A stretch of 64,000 nucleotides of DNA from Methylonatrum sp040877625. Lineage in GTDB: Bacteria > Pseudomonadota > Gammaproteobacteria > Nitrococcales > Aquisalimonadaceae. This document shows, in pieces, positions 51,281 to 60,823 of this stretch. Both the position numbers and the translations under genes were made by a program. The stretch lies in contig JBBDNK010000028.1 of NCBI GenBank assembly GCA_040877625.1, positions 208,069 through 272,068 of the forward strand, read 5' to 3'. Every line of letters begins with the position of its first letter. Position 1 is the stretch's first letter. The notes under the pieces were generated by a model. That model ran no database searches and had not been told where the DNA came from. It saw nothing but the letters and a program-made list of their open reading frames with translations.

Positions 51281-52606
51281 TCAGCGCTCAAACATCGCGA
51301 TGCTTTCGACATGAGCCGTATGTGGAAACATGTCCATCACACCAGCGCTCAGCAAGCGGTAGCCATGGTCGTGAACCAGCATGCCGGCATCCCTTGCCAG
51401 CGTAGCGGGATTGCACGACACATACACTATACGTCTCGCCCCCAGCGTGCTGAGACGCGGAATCACTTCGGCGGCGCCTGAGCGTGGTGGGTCCAGCAAT
51501 ACCTTGTCAAAAGGCTCCCGCAGCCACGGTAGGCCGGTGACGTCGCCCGCCAGATCGGCAACGTGAAACACGGCGTTGTCGGTGCCGTTAAGCTGCGCAT
51601 TGCGCCGAGCGCGCTCCACCAGACTGGCCGCCCCCTCAACGCCTACCACCCTGCCCGCTCGGCGTGCGAGGGGCAAGGTGAAATTGCCCAGCCCGCAGAA
51701 CAGATCAAGAATGCGATCCTCCGGTCCTGGATCAAGCAGGTTCAGAGTACGCTCCAGCATCAACGTGTTGAGATCCGCGTTGACCTGGGTGAAATCCGAC
51801 GGCAGGAATTCGATGCGGATATCGCTATCGCCAGCCATGTAATGCAGCGCAGCGTCCTCGGGCCAGATTGGCGCGATGGTGCTTTCGTTGCCGGGCTGTT
51901 CGTAGATCTGCATGTCGTGCGCCTGGCCAAACGCAGTGAGCGCGTCACGGTCCGCGGCTGTCCAGGGTTCCAGGTTGCGGAATACAAGGGCCACGGCATT
52001 GTCGCCGATGGACACCTCGATCTGAGGAACCCTGTCGGGTCTCGACAGACCGCCGACCAGCTCGCTCAATTCGGCAAGTTTCATGCCCACGCGCGGATCC
52101 AGCACATGGCACTCGGTCATGTTCGCAACATAAGGACTGTACTTTTCCCGGAAGCCGACCAACACCCGGCCCTTGGCCGGTACGCTCTTGACCGCGAGCC
52201 GGGCCTTGCGCCGGTATCCCCAGGTTCCTGCCCGCAGTGGCGGCAGGACCTGTTCCGGGGCAACCTTGCCAAACTGCCTGAACTGCTCGAGCAGCACGCC
52301 CTGCTTGAAGGCAATCTGATCGTCTGGTGAAAGGTGCTGCAGACTGCAGCCGCCGCAGATGCCGAAATGGGGGCAACGCGGCTCCACCCGTTTCGGGGCC
52401 GGCGTGTGGACGATTTCCACGGCGGCTTCGTCAAAGCGTCGGTGGCGGCGTTTGTAGAAGAAGGTCACCTCTTCGTCCGGCAGGGCTCCATGCACGAACA
52501 CCGTCTTGCCGTCCACTTGCGCCACGCCCCTGCCTTCATGGCTGAGGCCATGCACCTGGGCGCGGACGGGATCACGCGGAATACGGTTCCGTCGAGCCTT
52601 TCCCAT
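51281..52606 (-). CDS. rlmD: 23S rRNA (uracil-1939-C5) methyltransferase RlmD
   Basis: RlmD/RumA (441 aa) methylates U1939 of 23S rRNA with SAM. It has a TRAM domain (about 14-70), a 4Fe-4S site (CPHFGICGGC and a later ECHVL), the SAM-binding DLFCGLGNFTLPLARRAG, the DPPRSG motif and the catalytic cysteine in VYVSCNPATLARD. It lies 3 bp after the exonuclease gene and 17 bp before nudF in one tight run. Confidence 0.97.
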   Translation of the reverse strand: MGKARRNRIPRDPVRAQVHGLSHEGRGVAQVDGKTVFVHGALPDEEVTFFYKRRHRRFDEAAVEIVHTPAPKRVEPRCPHFGICGGCSLQHLSPDDQIAFKQGVLLEQFRQFGKVAPEQVLPPLRAGTWGYRRKARLAVKSVPAKGRVLVGFREKYSPYVANMTECHVLDPRVGMKLAELSELVGGLSRPDRVPQIEVSIGDNAVALVFRNLEPWTAADRDALTAFGQAHDMQIYEQPGNESTIAPIWPEDAALHYMAGDSDIRIEFLPSDFTQVNADLNTLMLERTLNLLDPGPEDRILDLFCGLGNFTLPLARRAGRVVGVEGAASLVERARRNAQLNGTDNAVFHVADLAGDVTGLPWLREPFDKVLLDPPRSGAAEVIPRLSTLGARRIVYVSCNPATLARDAGMLVHDHGYRLLSAGVMDMFPHTAHVESIAMFER

Positions 52607-52609
52607 GCT

Positions 52610-53416
52610 TCACTCTCCGTCCTGCACGGTCTGCTCAAGGTGGCCCGGCGGCCAGGCATCCAGAAAGGCCTGAAAATGCGGCTTGTCCTGCTCGGCGAGG
52701 GTTTCCCGTACGAGGGCGCATTCGCGCCGGTAGGCATCGGCATCCAGGTGGCCGCGCATGAACTGAAAACGCAGATAGACCAGGTAGGTATTCAGTACGT
52801 CGGTCTCGCAGTAATCGCGCACACGGTCGAACTCCCCGGCGCGAATTGCACTCCAGACCTTGTCTCCGGCCATACCCATCTTGCCGGGAAACCCGCACAG
52901 GGTGGCGAGTTCATCCAGAGCGCAGTTGGCACGGGCCTGGTAGCCGGCCAGCACGTCCATCAGATCCAGGTGGCGGTCATGGAAACGGTTGAGATAATTG
53001 TTCCAGCGAAACGTCTGCTCGCTGCTGCCGGTCTCCCAGTAGCGCGGAGCGGAGACGCCGTGCAGCATGGCGCGATAATGCAGCACCGGCAGATCGAAGC
53101 CGCTGCCGTTCCAGGACACAAGGTTCGGTGTGAACCGGTCAATGCCATCAAAGAACCGCTGCAGAATATCCGCCTCGGCACTGTCGCGCTCGCCGATCGA
53201 CCAGACCTTGAATCGGTCCGCGCTACGCATGGCGATGGAAATCACCGCGACCCGATGCAAATGCAGGCGCTGAAAGTCGGAACCCCCGGTCTGCTGGCGG
53301 CGCAGCGTCAACATGGCTTCGGCAACGGCATCGTCGTCAAGGCCATCCATTCCCAGCAGTCGGCGCCCGCCTTCCACATCGGGGACGGTTTCTATATCGA
53401 ATACAAACACATTCAT
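52610..53416 (-). CDS. Predicted PolB-like 3'-5' exonuclease
   Basis: ATG 53416 gives 268 residues. The DEDD-type exonuclease motifs are visible: FVFDIETVPD (Exo I, Asp/Glu), VSWNGSGFDLPVLHYRA (Exo II) and VRDYCETDVLNTYL (Exo III). The fold matches the family of 3'-5' exonucleases related to PolB (DNA_pol_B_exo2). Its substrate is not known. It begins 10 bp after cysM and ends 3 bp before rlmD. Confidence 0.88.
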   Translation of the reverse strand: MNVFVFDIETVPDVEGGRRLLGMDGLDDDAVAEAMLTLRRQQTGGSDFQRLHLHRVAVISIAMRSADRFKVWSIGERDSAEADILQRFFDGIDRFTPNLVSWNGSGFDLPVLHYRAMLHGVSAPRYWETGSSEQTFRWNNYLNRFHDRHLDLMDVLAGYQARANCALDELATLCGFPGKMGMAGDKVWSAIRAGEFDRVRDYCETDVLNTYLVYLRFQFMRGHLDADAYRRECALVRETLAEQDKPHFQAFLDAWPPGHLEQTVQDGE

Positions 53417-53426
53417 GATCAGGTGA

Positions 53427-54317
53427 TCAGTCCGGAAAGACGCCGCTGGACAGATACCGGTCTCCGCGATCGCAGACGATGCTGACGATGGTCGCGTTGT
53501 CCAGCTCGGCGGCAAGTTTCAGCGCGGCGACAAGGGCGCCGCCGGAGGATACGCCAGCCATGATCCCCTCCCGGGCGGCGAGCTGACGGGTCATCTCTTC
53601 AGCTTCCTGCTGGCTGACATCGATGATCCGGTCTACACGTGCAGGTTCATAGATCTTCGGTAAATAGGCCTCGGGCCAGCGCCGGATACCAGGTATCTGT
53701 GAACCTTCCCGAGGCTGCACACCGACAATGCAGACATCGGGGTTCTGCTCCTTGAGGTAGCGCGAAGCGCCCATGATGGTGCCCGTGGTACCCATTGACG
53801 AGACAAAATGCGTCACCGTGCCTCGCGTATCCTGCCAGATTTCCGGCCCCGTTCCTTCATAATGGGCTCGCCAGTTATCCGGATTGGCAAATTGATCCAG
53901 CACGCGTCCCTTGCCCTCATCCTGCATGCGCAGGGCGAGATCCCGGGCACCCTCCATGCCTTCCTCACGCGAGACCGGTACCAGTTCGGCGCCGTAGGCG
54001 CGCATTGAGGCACGGCGCTCGGAGGTCATGTTGTCCGGCATGATCAGCACCATCCGGTAACCCCGGATCGCCGCCGCCATCGCCAGGGCAATACCGGTAT
54101 TGCCGCTGGTGGCCTCGATGAGGGTATCGCCCGGGCGGATATCGCCACGCTCCTCGGCCCGCCGGATCATACTGATGGCCGGTCGGTCCTTCACCGAGCC
54201 CGCCGGGTTGTCGCCCTCGAGCTTTAGCAGGATGGTACTGGTGGATTGTCCGCCAAGTCGCTGCAGGCGCACCAGGGGCGTTCGGCCGACACAATCTTCA
54301 ATGGTTGGATAAGTCAT
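53427..54317 (-). CDS. cysM: Cysteine synthase B
   Basis: CysM (296 aa) is a PLP enzyme making cysteine from O-acetylserine with sulfide or thiosulfate. The PLP-lysine motif NPAGSVKDRPAISMI, substrate loop EATSGNTGIALAMAA and the phosphate-binding SSMGTTGTIMGASRYL are intact. The N-terminus TIEDCVGRTPLVRLQRL is typical of CysM. It heads the minus-strand run cysM-exonuclease-rlmD-nudF-livGFHM. It is divergent from barA. Confidence 0.97.
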   Translation of the reverse strand: MTYPTIEDCVGRTPLVRLQRLGGQSTSTILLKLEGDNPAGSVKDRPAISMIRRAEERGDIRPGDTLIEATSGNTGIALAMAAAIRGYRMVLIMPDNMTSERRASMRAYGAELVPVSREEGMEGARDLALRMQDEGKGRVLDQFANPDNWRAHYEGTGPEIWQDTRGTVTHFVSSMGTTGTIMGASRYLKEQNPDVCIVGVQPREGSQIPGIRRWPEAYLPKIYEPARVDRIIDVSQQEAEEMTRQLAAREGIMAGVSSGGALVAALKLAAELDNATIVSIVCDRGDRYLSSGVFPD

Positions 54318-54508
54318 GGCGAAAGTCTAAAGAAAACCTCTGGCGTTGTCGTGATCGCGGGTATTCCCCGATGAAATCGCCCAGTGCCGAAAACACAGGG
54401 CCTGGAACAGGGTCCGGAGCAGCATTCTAACGCATGGAGCGTGCCGTACGGGAGACGATCACCCTGAATTCGGTGTAGCATCAGGAGTCCGTTCATGGAA
54501 GCACACGC

Positions 54509-57232
54509 ATGCGCTGGTCTCTGGGAACCCGCATTCTTTTACTCGCTGTATTTGCGCCCCTGTCAATCAGCCTGGGACTTTGCGCGTGGCTGCTCAGTGA
54601 GCGCCTGCTCGACATGCGAGGGGACCTGGAAAATCGCGGTGAAATTCTGGTCCGGCAGATGGCATCGGCGAGCAGGGCCACCCTGCGCCTCCAGGATCTT
54701 GATGCCTTGCGGCACATTACCGCGGCTGCCTTGCTGGACGACGCCGTCGAGAGCATCAGCATCGAGAATATAGACGGTGAACTGCTTATCCGCAGCCAGC
54801 AGCTACCGGACGACGCCTCCGAGTCCGAACTGCCGCCATGGATCGCGCGATTACTGCTCGGCGCGGATTCTCCTCCGGTATTCCGTGTCCCGATAATGCC
54901 GATCCAACCCCCTCTGACGCCGCTCCGAACCGCCGAGGTCGGCCAAAGACCGATCGGCTGGATCAATCTGGCGATGAACCCCCAGCCCATGCTGGACAGC
55001 CAGATCCGGGGCCTGGTCATGGTCGCCGTGGTTCTGCTCGTAACCCTGCTGATAAGTCTGCTCTGCGGATTGTGGGCCAGGTATGCGGTTTCAAGCCCAA
55101 TCACCAAGCTCACGGCAGTCGTTAAAAGGTTGGGTGCCGGGGACATGCGGGCAAGGGTGCAGTTGCTGGCGTCCGGTGAGATAGGCGCGCTCGCGCGGTC
55201 CGTCAATCGCACGGCAATCAGCATGGAGCGCTCTCAGAAGGAACTCAGCCAGCAGATCGACCAGGCTACCCAGGAACTTCGGGAAACGCTGGAGGCAGTC
55301 GAGATCCAGAACGTCGAATTGGACATTGCCCGTAAACGGGCTCTCGTGGGCAGTCGAGTGAAATCTGAGTTTCTGGCAAATATGAGCCATGAAATACGCA
55401 CCCCTATCAATGGGATATTGGGTTTTGCCGATCTGCTTTCTCACTCCCGCATGGACCAGGAGCAGCAGGATTACGTCTATACCATCAAGGAATCCTGCGG
55501 AAATCTGCTGTCCCTGGTGAACGACATCCTCGATTTCTCAAAAATGGAAGCCGGCAAGCTGATCATTGACAGCGTCGCCTTCGATCTGCGCGACTGCGTG
55601 GAAGAAGTGCTTTCACTGATGGCACCCGCCGCTTACGGCAAGAACCTCGAGCTGGTGCATCTCATCTACAGTGACGTGCCGCTAAAGCTTTACGGCGATC
55701 CAATCCGGATCCGCCAGGTGCTGACCAATCTTGTACATAACTCCATCAAGTTCACGCCTCGCGGCCGCATAGTCGTGCGCGTGATGCTGGAAGATGAAAG
55801 CCGCCAGCATGCTCAACTGCGAATCACCGTTTCCGATACCGGCATCGGAATGAGCACCAGCGAGCAACAGAATCTGTTCAAGGCCTTCAGTCAGGCCGAC
55901 ACGTCCATCACGCGGCGGTTCGGTGGCGCGGGTCTGGGCCTGATTATCTGTCAGAAACTGCTGGAACAGATGGGTGGCGAAATCGGGCTTGAGAGCCAGC
56001 CGGCTCAGGGCTCCACGTTCTGGTTTACGCTACGTTGCGTCCGCCAGCCAGGCAGCAATAATCCAGCGCTGCGCAAGCGGGACAATCCGCTGCGCGGGCG
56101 CCGTGTACTCCTCTATGATGAGAACACACTTTCCCGATTGGCGATCCGGCACGTCCTTGAAGCATGGAACATGGACGTGATTGAAGTGGATGACCGGCAG
56201 GGCTTCGCGACAGGACTTCTGGAACAGCCGAACTGGGACATGGCCCTGATCGGAATTACCAGAGCAGAACTCGGTAACCGCCATGTTCAGGAGATCCTCT
56301 CCAGAAGCCCGGAGCTGGCGGGTCCGCTGGTCGTCCTGGTCAGCACGGTGGACCGAAATGAACTCAGGGGCTTATATCAATCTGGCGCCCGTATCTGCCT
56401 GCCAAAGGCTGTGCGGCGCCAGACCCTGTTCCGGGAACTGTGCCGCGTCCTGTCCCCGGAGCAGGTGCGCCCCACGCTGGAAGATCCCGTGACGAACACC
56501 TTGCCGTTGACCGGTACGGTTCGCCAGAAGCAGTATGCCGGGGTGAGAGCCCTGGTCGTGGATGACAACGCCATCAATCGCAAGCTGGTCACCACGATCC
56601 TTGCCCGCCATGGTGTCGTCGTGGACGAGGCCGGAGACGGCCGTCAATCCCTGGACATGGCGTCGAAAGAATTTTACGACCTGATCTTCATGGATATACA
56701 CATGCCGACCATGAGTGGCGAAACCGCCGCGATGCATATCCGCGAGCGGCAGTCCCAGCGAGGCGTCTCCAGTCGTATCGTTGCTCTGACCGCCAATGCG
56801 CTGCCCGGCGAACGGGAACGGTTGTTGCGACTCGGCTTGAACGAATGCCTGATAAAGCCGGTTTCCGAGCAGCAGGTTCTTGGACAGGTCCGGGCGGCGA
56901 TAAAATCAGGTGAGATTTCGGCGAAGGCGGGTGTCCAGGCCCAGGGCGCGGAACAGACCCTCACTCAAGAATTGCAGCAGATGTTATTGGCGGAGCTGCC
57001 AAGCCACCGTGAGGCCATTCAGAATGCCTACCGGGGAGGCGATCTGGCTGATCTACGCAATCAGGTGCATCGCCTGCACGGCGCTGCCAGCGTGTGCAAG
57101 GTTCCGGCGCTGAAGGAATGCTGCAAGACGCTGGAAAATGCCTTATTGCGGGACATTCGCGTAGAGGTCCCAAACGGGGTCAACCATGTGCTGTCTGAAA
57201 TCGATGAAATTCTGGTATCGCGTTCCACTTGA
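54509..57232 (+). CDS. barA: BarA/GacS-type hybrid sensor histidine kinase
   Basis: BarA (907 aa) is the inner-membrane sensor for UvrY (38504). Order: membrane helix 7-28, periplasmic part about 29-165, helix 168-190, HAMP about 190-245, HisKA with His294 (ANMSHEIRTPING), HATPase (SDTGIGM, RRFGGAGLGLII), receiver 1 about 531-645, receiver 2 about 679-798 (Asp729 in MDIHMPTMSG) and an HPt domain with phospho-His854 (NQVHRLHGAAS). Receiver 1 has Gly582 where the phospho-Asp belongs, so it is a pseudo-receiver. It is convergent with acpS, 16 bp away. Confidence 0.95.
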   Translation: MRWSLGTRILLLAVFAPLSISLGLCAWLLSERLLDMRGDLENRGEILVRQMASASRATLRLQDLDALRHITAAALLDDAVESISIENIDGELLIRSQQLPDDASESELPPWIARLLLGADSPPVFRVPIMPIQPPLTPLRTAEVGQRPIGWINLAMNPQPMLDSQIRGLVMVAVVLLVTLLISLLCGLWARYAVSSPITKLTAVVKRLGAGDMRARVQLLASGEIGALARSVNRTAISMERSQKELSQQIDQATQELRETLEAVEIQNVELDIARKRALVGSRVKSEFLANMSHEIRTPINGILGFADLLSHSRMDQEQQDYVYTIKESCGNLLSLVNDILDFSKMEAGKLIIDSVAFDLRDCVEEVLSLMAPAAYGKNLELVHLIYSDVPLKLYGDPIRIRQVLTNLVHNSIKFTPRGRIVVRVMLEDESRQHAQLRITVSDTGIGMSTSEQQNLFKAFSQADTSITRRFGGAGLGLIICQKLLEQMGGEIGLESQPAQGSTFWFTLRCVRQPGSNNPALRKRDNPLRGRRVLLYDENTLSRLAIRHVLEAWNMDVIEVDDRQGFATGLLEQPNWDMALIGITRAELGNRHVQEILSRSPELAGPLVVLVSTVDRNELRGLYQSGARICLPKAVRRQTLFRELCRVLSPEQVRPTLEDPVTNTLPLTGTVRQKQYAGVRALVVDDNAINRKLVTTILARHGVVVDEAGDGRQSLDMASKEFYDLIFMDIHMPTMSGETAAMHIRERQSQRGVSSRIVALTANALPGERERLLRLGLNECLIKPVSEQQVLGQVRAAIKSGEISAKAGVQAQGAEQTLTQELQQMLLAELPSHREAIQNAYRGGDLADLRNQVHRLHGAASVCKVPALKECCKTLENALLRDIRVEVPNGVNHVLSEIDEILVSRST

Positions 57233-57248
57233 ACGGCCTGACGCGCGG

Positions 57249-57629
57249 TTATTTTTCCAGAACCACGAACGCAAGTGCCTGGCCACTTTCATCCGTCAGC
57301 GAGACATGCACCCCGCGAATGCCGATTCGATCCGCCAGCGCCTTGGCTCCGCCTTCCAGCCGCGCCCGAGGCGCACCATGATCATCTGTGCTCATGACCA
57401 GGTCATGAAACGACACTTCGGCACCAATACCCGTGCCCAAGGCCTTCGCCAGCGCCTCCTTGGCAGCGTAGCGCTTGGCAAGCCAGGCCGGGCGGCCGCC
57501 GCGGGCACGCCACCTATCGTATTCCTGATCCACCAGCACCCTGCGTGCGAACCGCTCCGGGAACCGAATCAGAATGCGCTCAACGCGTTCGATCTCCACC
57601 AGATCGGTTCCGATGCCGGCAATGCTCAC
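57249..57629 (-). CDS. acpS: Holo-[acyl-carrier-protein] synthase
   Basis: AcpS (126 aa) attaches 4'-phosphopantetheine from CoA to acyl carrier protein. GIGTDLVEIERVERI (metal-binding Asp) and RYAAKEALAKALGTGIG (Glu-Ala-x-x-Lys signature) are intact. It is the last gene of the lepA-to-acpS run and overlaps pdxJ by four bases, the conserved pairing in gammaproteobacteria. Confidence 0.97.
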   Translation of the reverse strand: MSIAGIGTDLVEIERVERILIRFPERFARRVLVDQEYDRWRARGGRPAWLAKRYAAKEALAKALGTGIGAEVSFHDLVMSTDDHGAPRARLEGGAKALADRIGIRGVHVSLTDESGQALAFVVLEK

Positions 57630-58372
57630 GCCCGCGCGCTCCGTATCAGGTCCTTCATGTCCCGTACGGCCTGCTGCAACCCCGTGAACAATGCGCGTGC
57701 GATCATGGCGTGACCAATGTTCAGTTCGTTGATACCAGGTATCGCCGCCACCGACTGAACGTTGTGATAGTTCAGACCGTGCCCGGCGTTAACGCCAAGC
57801 CCCAACGCCAGGCCATGGGCCACGCCGTCGCGAACCCGACGCAATTGCTCGGCGCACTGCCCCGGCGTCGTCGCATCGGCATAAGCGCCGGTGTGAATTT
57901 CCACGTACGGCACCCTCAGCTCCGCCGCGGCGTCGAGCTGGGCCGGTTCCGGATCGATAAACAGCGACACCTGAATCCCCGCCTCGGCAAGCCTCAGGCA
58001 GGCATCACCGACCCGCGCCTTCTGGCCGGCGACATCCAGCCCTCCCTCCGTGGTGAGCTCCTCTCGCCGCTCGGGGACCAGGCAGCAATATGCAGGGCGG
58101 ACCGCCTCGGCCATGCCCAGCATCTCATCGGTAACCGCCATCTCCAGGTTCATGCGCGTCTGCAGCACGTCGGCCAGCAGCCGGACGTCGCGATCCTGAA
58201 TGTGGCGCCGGTCTTCCCGCAAATGGACGGTAATGCCGTCAGCCCCGGCCTGCTCGGCCTCCAGGGCCGCCTGTACCGGATCCGGGTAGCGGGTTCCGCG
58301 CGCCTGACGCAAGCTGGCAACGTGATCGATGTTGACCCCCAATAACACGCCCCCATCGAGCCCATCAGTCAT
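57626..58372 (-). CDS. pdxJ: Pyridoxine 5'-phosphate synthase
   Basis: PdxJ (248 aa) condenses 1-deoxyxylulose-5-phosphate and 3-amino-2-oxopropyl phosphate to pyridoxine phosphate. GVNIDHVASLRQARGTRYPD, GADGITVHLREDRRHIQD and VNAGHGLNYHNV are diagnostic TIM-barrel motifs. ATG 58372 (or the adjacent GTG 58375) overlaps the recO end. Confidence 0.97.
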   Translation of the reverse strand: MTDGLDGGVLLGVNIDHVASLRQARGTRYPDPVQAALEAEQAGADGITVHLREDRRHIQDRDVRLLADVLQTRMNLEMAVTDEMLGMAEAVRPAYCCLVPERREELTTEGGLDVAGQKARVGDACLRLAEAGIQVSLFIDPEPAQLDAAAELRVPYVEIHTGAYADATTPGQCAEQLRRVRDGVAHGLALGLGVNAGHGLNYHNVQSVAAIPGINELNIGHAMIARALFTGLQQAVRDMKDLIRSARA

Positions 58373-59117
58373 CACTGCTCTCCTCTGTCGGTAGGTTTAC
58401 GGAACTACCCTGAAGCTGTCGATACAGCGCGCGGCTCTGGAGCGGCTTCGACCCCAGGTACGGAGCCAGTGCCAAGCGCATCAGCCGCCTCGCTTCGCCC
58501 TGCACGTCGACATCATCCAGATTCTCCGAATGGAGCGCCAACAACCCGCGGCCACTGAAAATTCGTTTACCGGGAGCGGTTGCCGGCAGCGGCCCATGCT
58601 CGGCCTCGAATCGGTACAGAGCCTGTGGCTGCAATGGCAAACCGGTGTCCGCGGTGCGATCCAGCAGCAATCCGTAACCCAGCCCCTGCAGCAACCGTTT
58701 CTCGAACAGACGAAGACAAACGGACTCGTTGGCATCACCGGCCAGGCGCTCCAGAACCTCACCGTAGGCGGCAAACACTTCGGGCACCGGGTCATCACGC
58801 CGCACCATGCGCAGCATCAGTTCATTAACATAGAATGCGCTCGCCAACCGTGCCCCCGGCAGGCGCAGTGGTCGGCCAACAGATTCCAGCCCGGTCACGG
58901 TGACCAGCTCGCCGCGCCCCTGCCACGAAACCAGTACCGGCTGAAACGGCTCTACCAGGGCGCGCCACCGGGAGCGCGGTCCGCGGGCGCCTCGCGCCAC
59001 CGCCCCGATCCTGCCGCGAGACAGTGTAAACAACTCCAGAATGAGACTGGTGTCGCGGTAGGCGTGGCGATGCAGAACAAAGGCGGGAACCGGTGCCGAC
59101 GTACGCGTCTGATCCAT
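58365..59117 (-). CDS. recO: DNA repair protein RecO
   Basis: RecO (250 aa from ATG 59117, preceded by GGAGCG) loads RecA with RecR and anneals SSB-coated strands. The N-terminal OB fold (FVLHRHAYRDTSLILELFTL, GRIGAVARGARG) and the helical C-terminal part (YVNELMLRMVRRDDPVPEVF, LLQGLGYGLLLDR) fit. The zinc cysteines of some RecO proteins are absent, as in E. coli. It lies 79 bp after era and overlaps pdxJ. Confidence 0.95.
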   Translation of the reverse strand: MDQTRTSAPVPAFVLHRHAYRDTSLILELFTLSRGRIGAVARGARGPRSRWRALVEPFQPVLVSWQGRGELVTVTGLESVGRPLRLPGARLASAFYVNELMLRMVRRDDPVPEVFAAYGEVLERLAGDANESVCLRLFEKRLLQGLGYGLLLDRTADTGLPLQPQALYRFEAEHGPLPATAPGKRIFSGRGLLALHSENLDDVDVQGEARRLMRLALAPYLGSKPLQSRALYRQLQGSSVNLPTEESSDD

Positions 59118-59196
59118 AAGGCGCTCCCCTGGCGTTCTAAACAATACCCCGTCACGTTGCCGCACGGGCGGGTATCGTCAGAGACACCCCGGCCGT

Positions 59197-60111
59197 TCAG
59201 TTCTCGTCATAGCCCAGGCTATGCATCGCACGTTCGTCATCCGCCCAGCCTGCGCGTACCTTGACCCACGTCTCCAGATAGACCGGCGTACCCAGCAACT
59301 GTTGCATCTCCATGCGAGCACGTTGCCCGATCTGTTTGAGTTGATGTCCATCTTTGCCGATTACGATGGCCTTCTGCCCGGGCCGCTCGACCCAGATGAC
59401 CGCGCTGATGCGAGTCACTCCGTCGTCTTCCTTGAACGCCTCGATCTCCACGGCCGTCGAATAGGGCACTTCCTGGCCGAGGACTTCCAGCAATTGCTCG
59501 CGAATGAGCTCAGCCACCAGGAAACGCTCACTGCGATCGGTAACCTGGTCGATCGGAAAATAGAAGTCGTCAGCCTCCGGCAATCGCTTCTCGATCTCAC
59601 CGCGCAGCGTCTCCAGGTTCTGTCCACGCTGCGCGGAGACAGGAATAATTTCCGCGAATTGAAACTTCCGCGCAATTGTCTGCAGATACGGCAGCAGCTG
59701 CTCCTTGTGCGGCACCTTGTCGATCTTGTTGACCGCGGCGATGCAGGGCAGTCCGGCGGCGATGACCTTCTCCAGAACCAGGTCGTCATCCTCGGTCCAT
59801 TTCAGGGCCTCCAGGACGAACACCGTGATATCGACGTCTCTGAGCGCCGAGGACGCCGTCCGATTGAGCGATCGATTCAGTGCCCGATGCTGTTTTCGGT
59901 GCAGCCCCGGGGTATCCACATAAATCGTCTGAACGTGCTCGGCGGTGACGACACCGAGGATTCGGTTGCGCGTGGTCTGAGGCTTGCGGGAGACGATGCT
60001 GACCTTCATGCCCAACAGGCGATTCAGCAATGTCGACTTTCCAACGTTCGGTCGCCCAGCCAGGGCGACGAAACCACAACGTTTGGCCTCGGTATCCGCG
60101 TTCTTGCTCAT
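59197..60111 (-). CDS. era: GTPase Era
   Basis: Era (304 aa) is a 16S rRNA-binding GTPase in 30S maturation. G1 AGRPNVGKSTLLNRLLG, G2 region SRKPQTTRNRILG, G3 DTPGLH and G4 NKID are intact. The C-terminal KH domain contains VIGKDGHQLKQIGQRARMEM. It starts 16 bp after rnc. Confidence 0.98.
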   Translation of the reverse strand: MSKNADTEAKRCGFVALAGRPNVGKSTLLNRLLGMKVSIVSRKPQTTRNRILGVVTAEHVQTIYVDTPGLHRKQHRALNRSLNRTASSALRDVDITVFVLEALKWTEDDDLVLEKVIAAGLPCIAAVNKIDKVPHKEQLLPYLQTIARKFQFAEIIPVSAQRGQNLETLRGEIEKRLPEADDFYFPIDQVTDRSERFLVAELIREQLLEVLGQEVPYSTAVEIEAFKEDDGVTRISAVIWVERPGQKAIVIGKDGHQLKQIGQRARMEMQQLLGTPVYLETWVKVRAGWADDERAMHSLGYDEN

Positions 60112-60127
60112 AGGGTGGTCACTACCA

Positions 60128-60823
60128 TCAGGATTCTTTACGACGGCGGGAAGGTTGCAGAGCGTCCAGCATGGCGCTGGCCGCCGCCTGCTCGGCCCGG
60201 CGCCGGTTGGCTGCCTTGCCGTTGGTTACGGTATCGAGACCTTCAACACTGCATTCGACGCTGAAAGTCTGCTCATGGGCCTTGCCGGAAACGTCTGTAA
60301 CCTGATACGTCGGCAACGGCCGGCGAATCGACTGCAAATGTTCCTGCAGCCGTGTCTTCGGGTCCTTGAGGTCATGGGCGCACGGCAGCGACTCCAGCCG
60401 ATCCTCGAAAAGTCGCAGAATCAGTGCACGGCAGTCGTCATAGCCACCGTCCTGATAGACCGCGCCCAGCAGACTTTCCAGAGCATCCGCGAGAATGGAA
60501 TCCCGCCGCCGTCCGCCGCTCTTGAGCTCCCCGGAACCGAGCTGCAGATACTTTCCAAGCTCCAGGTTCCGGGCGATATCCGCCAGCGTCCCCCGATTGA
60601 CCAGGCTGGCTCTCAACCGGCTGAGCGCGCCTTCGGAGTCCTCCGGCCCGCGTGCGTACAATTCGGAAGCAATGACAAAATTGAGGATGCTATCGCCGAG
60701 AAACTCCAGGCGCTCGTTGTTTCGCTCACAAACACTACGATGTGTCAGCGCCTCATCAAGCAGATTTGTATCCCGGAAACGGTACTGCAGCCGCTCCAGC
60801 AGGAATTCCCGGCCTTCCGTCAC
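60128..60823 (-). CDS. rnc: Ribonuclease III
   Basis: RNase III (231 aa) cleaves double-stranded RNA, including rRNA precursors. The signature NERLEFLGDSILNFVIA with catalytic Glu/Asp, the second acidic site (DALESLLGAVYQDGG) and the C-terminal dsRBD (DPKTRLQEHLQS, ANRRRAEQAAASAML) are present. The ATG overlaps the DUF4845 stop by four bases. Confidence 0.98.
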   Translation of the reverse strand: MTEGREFLLERLQYRFRDTNLLDEALTHRSVCERNNERLEFLGDSILNFVIASELYARGPEDSEGALSRLRASLVNRGTLADIARNLELGKYLQLGSGELKSGGRRRDSILADALESLLGAVYQDGGYDDCRALILRLFEDRLESLPCAHDLKDPKTRLQEHLQSIRRPLPTYQVTDVSGKAHEQTFSVECSVEGLDTVTNGKAANRRRAEQAAASAMLDALQPSRRRKES

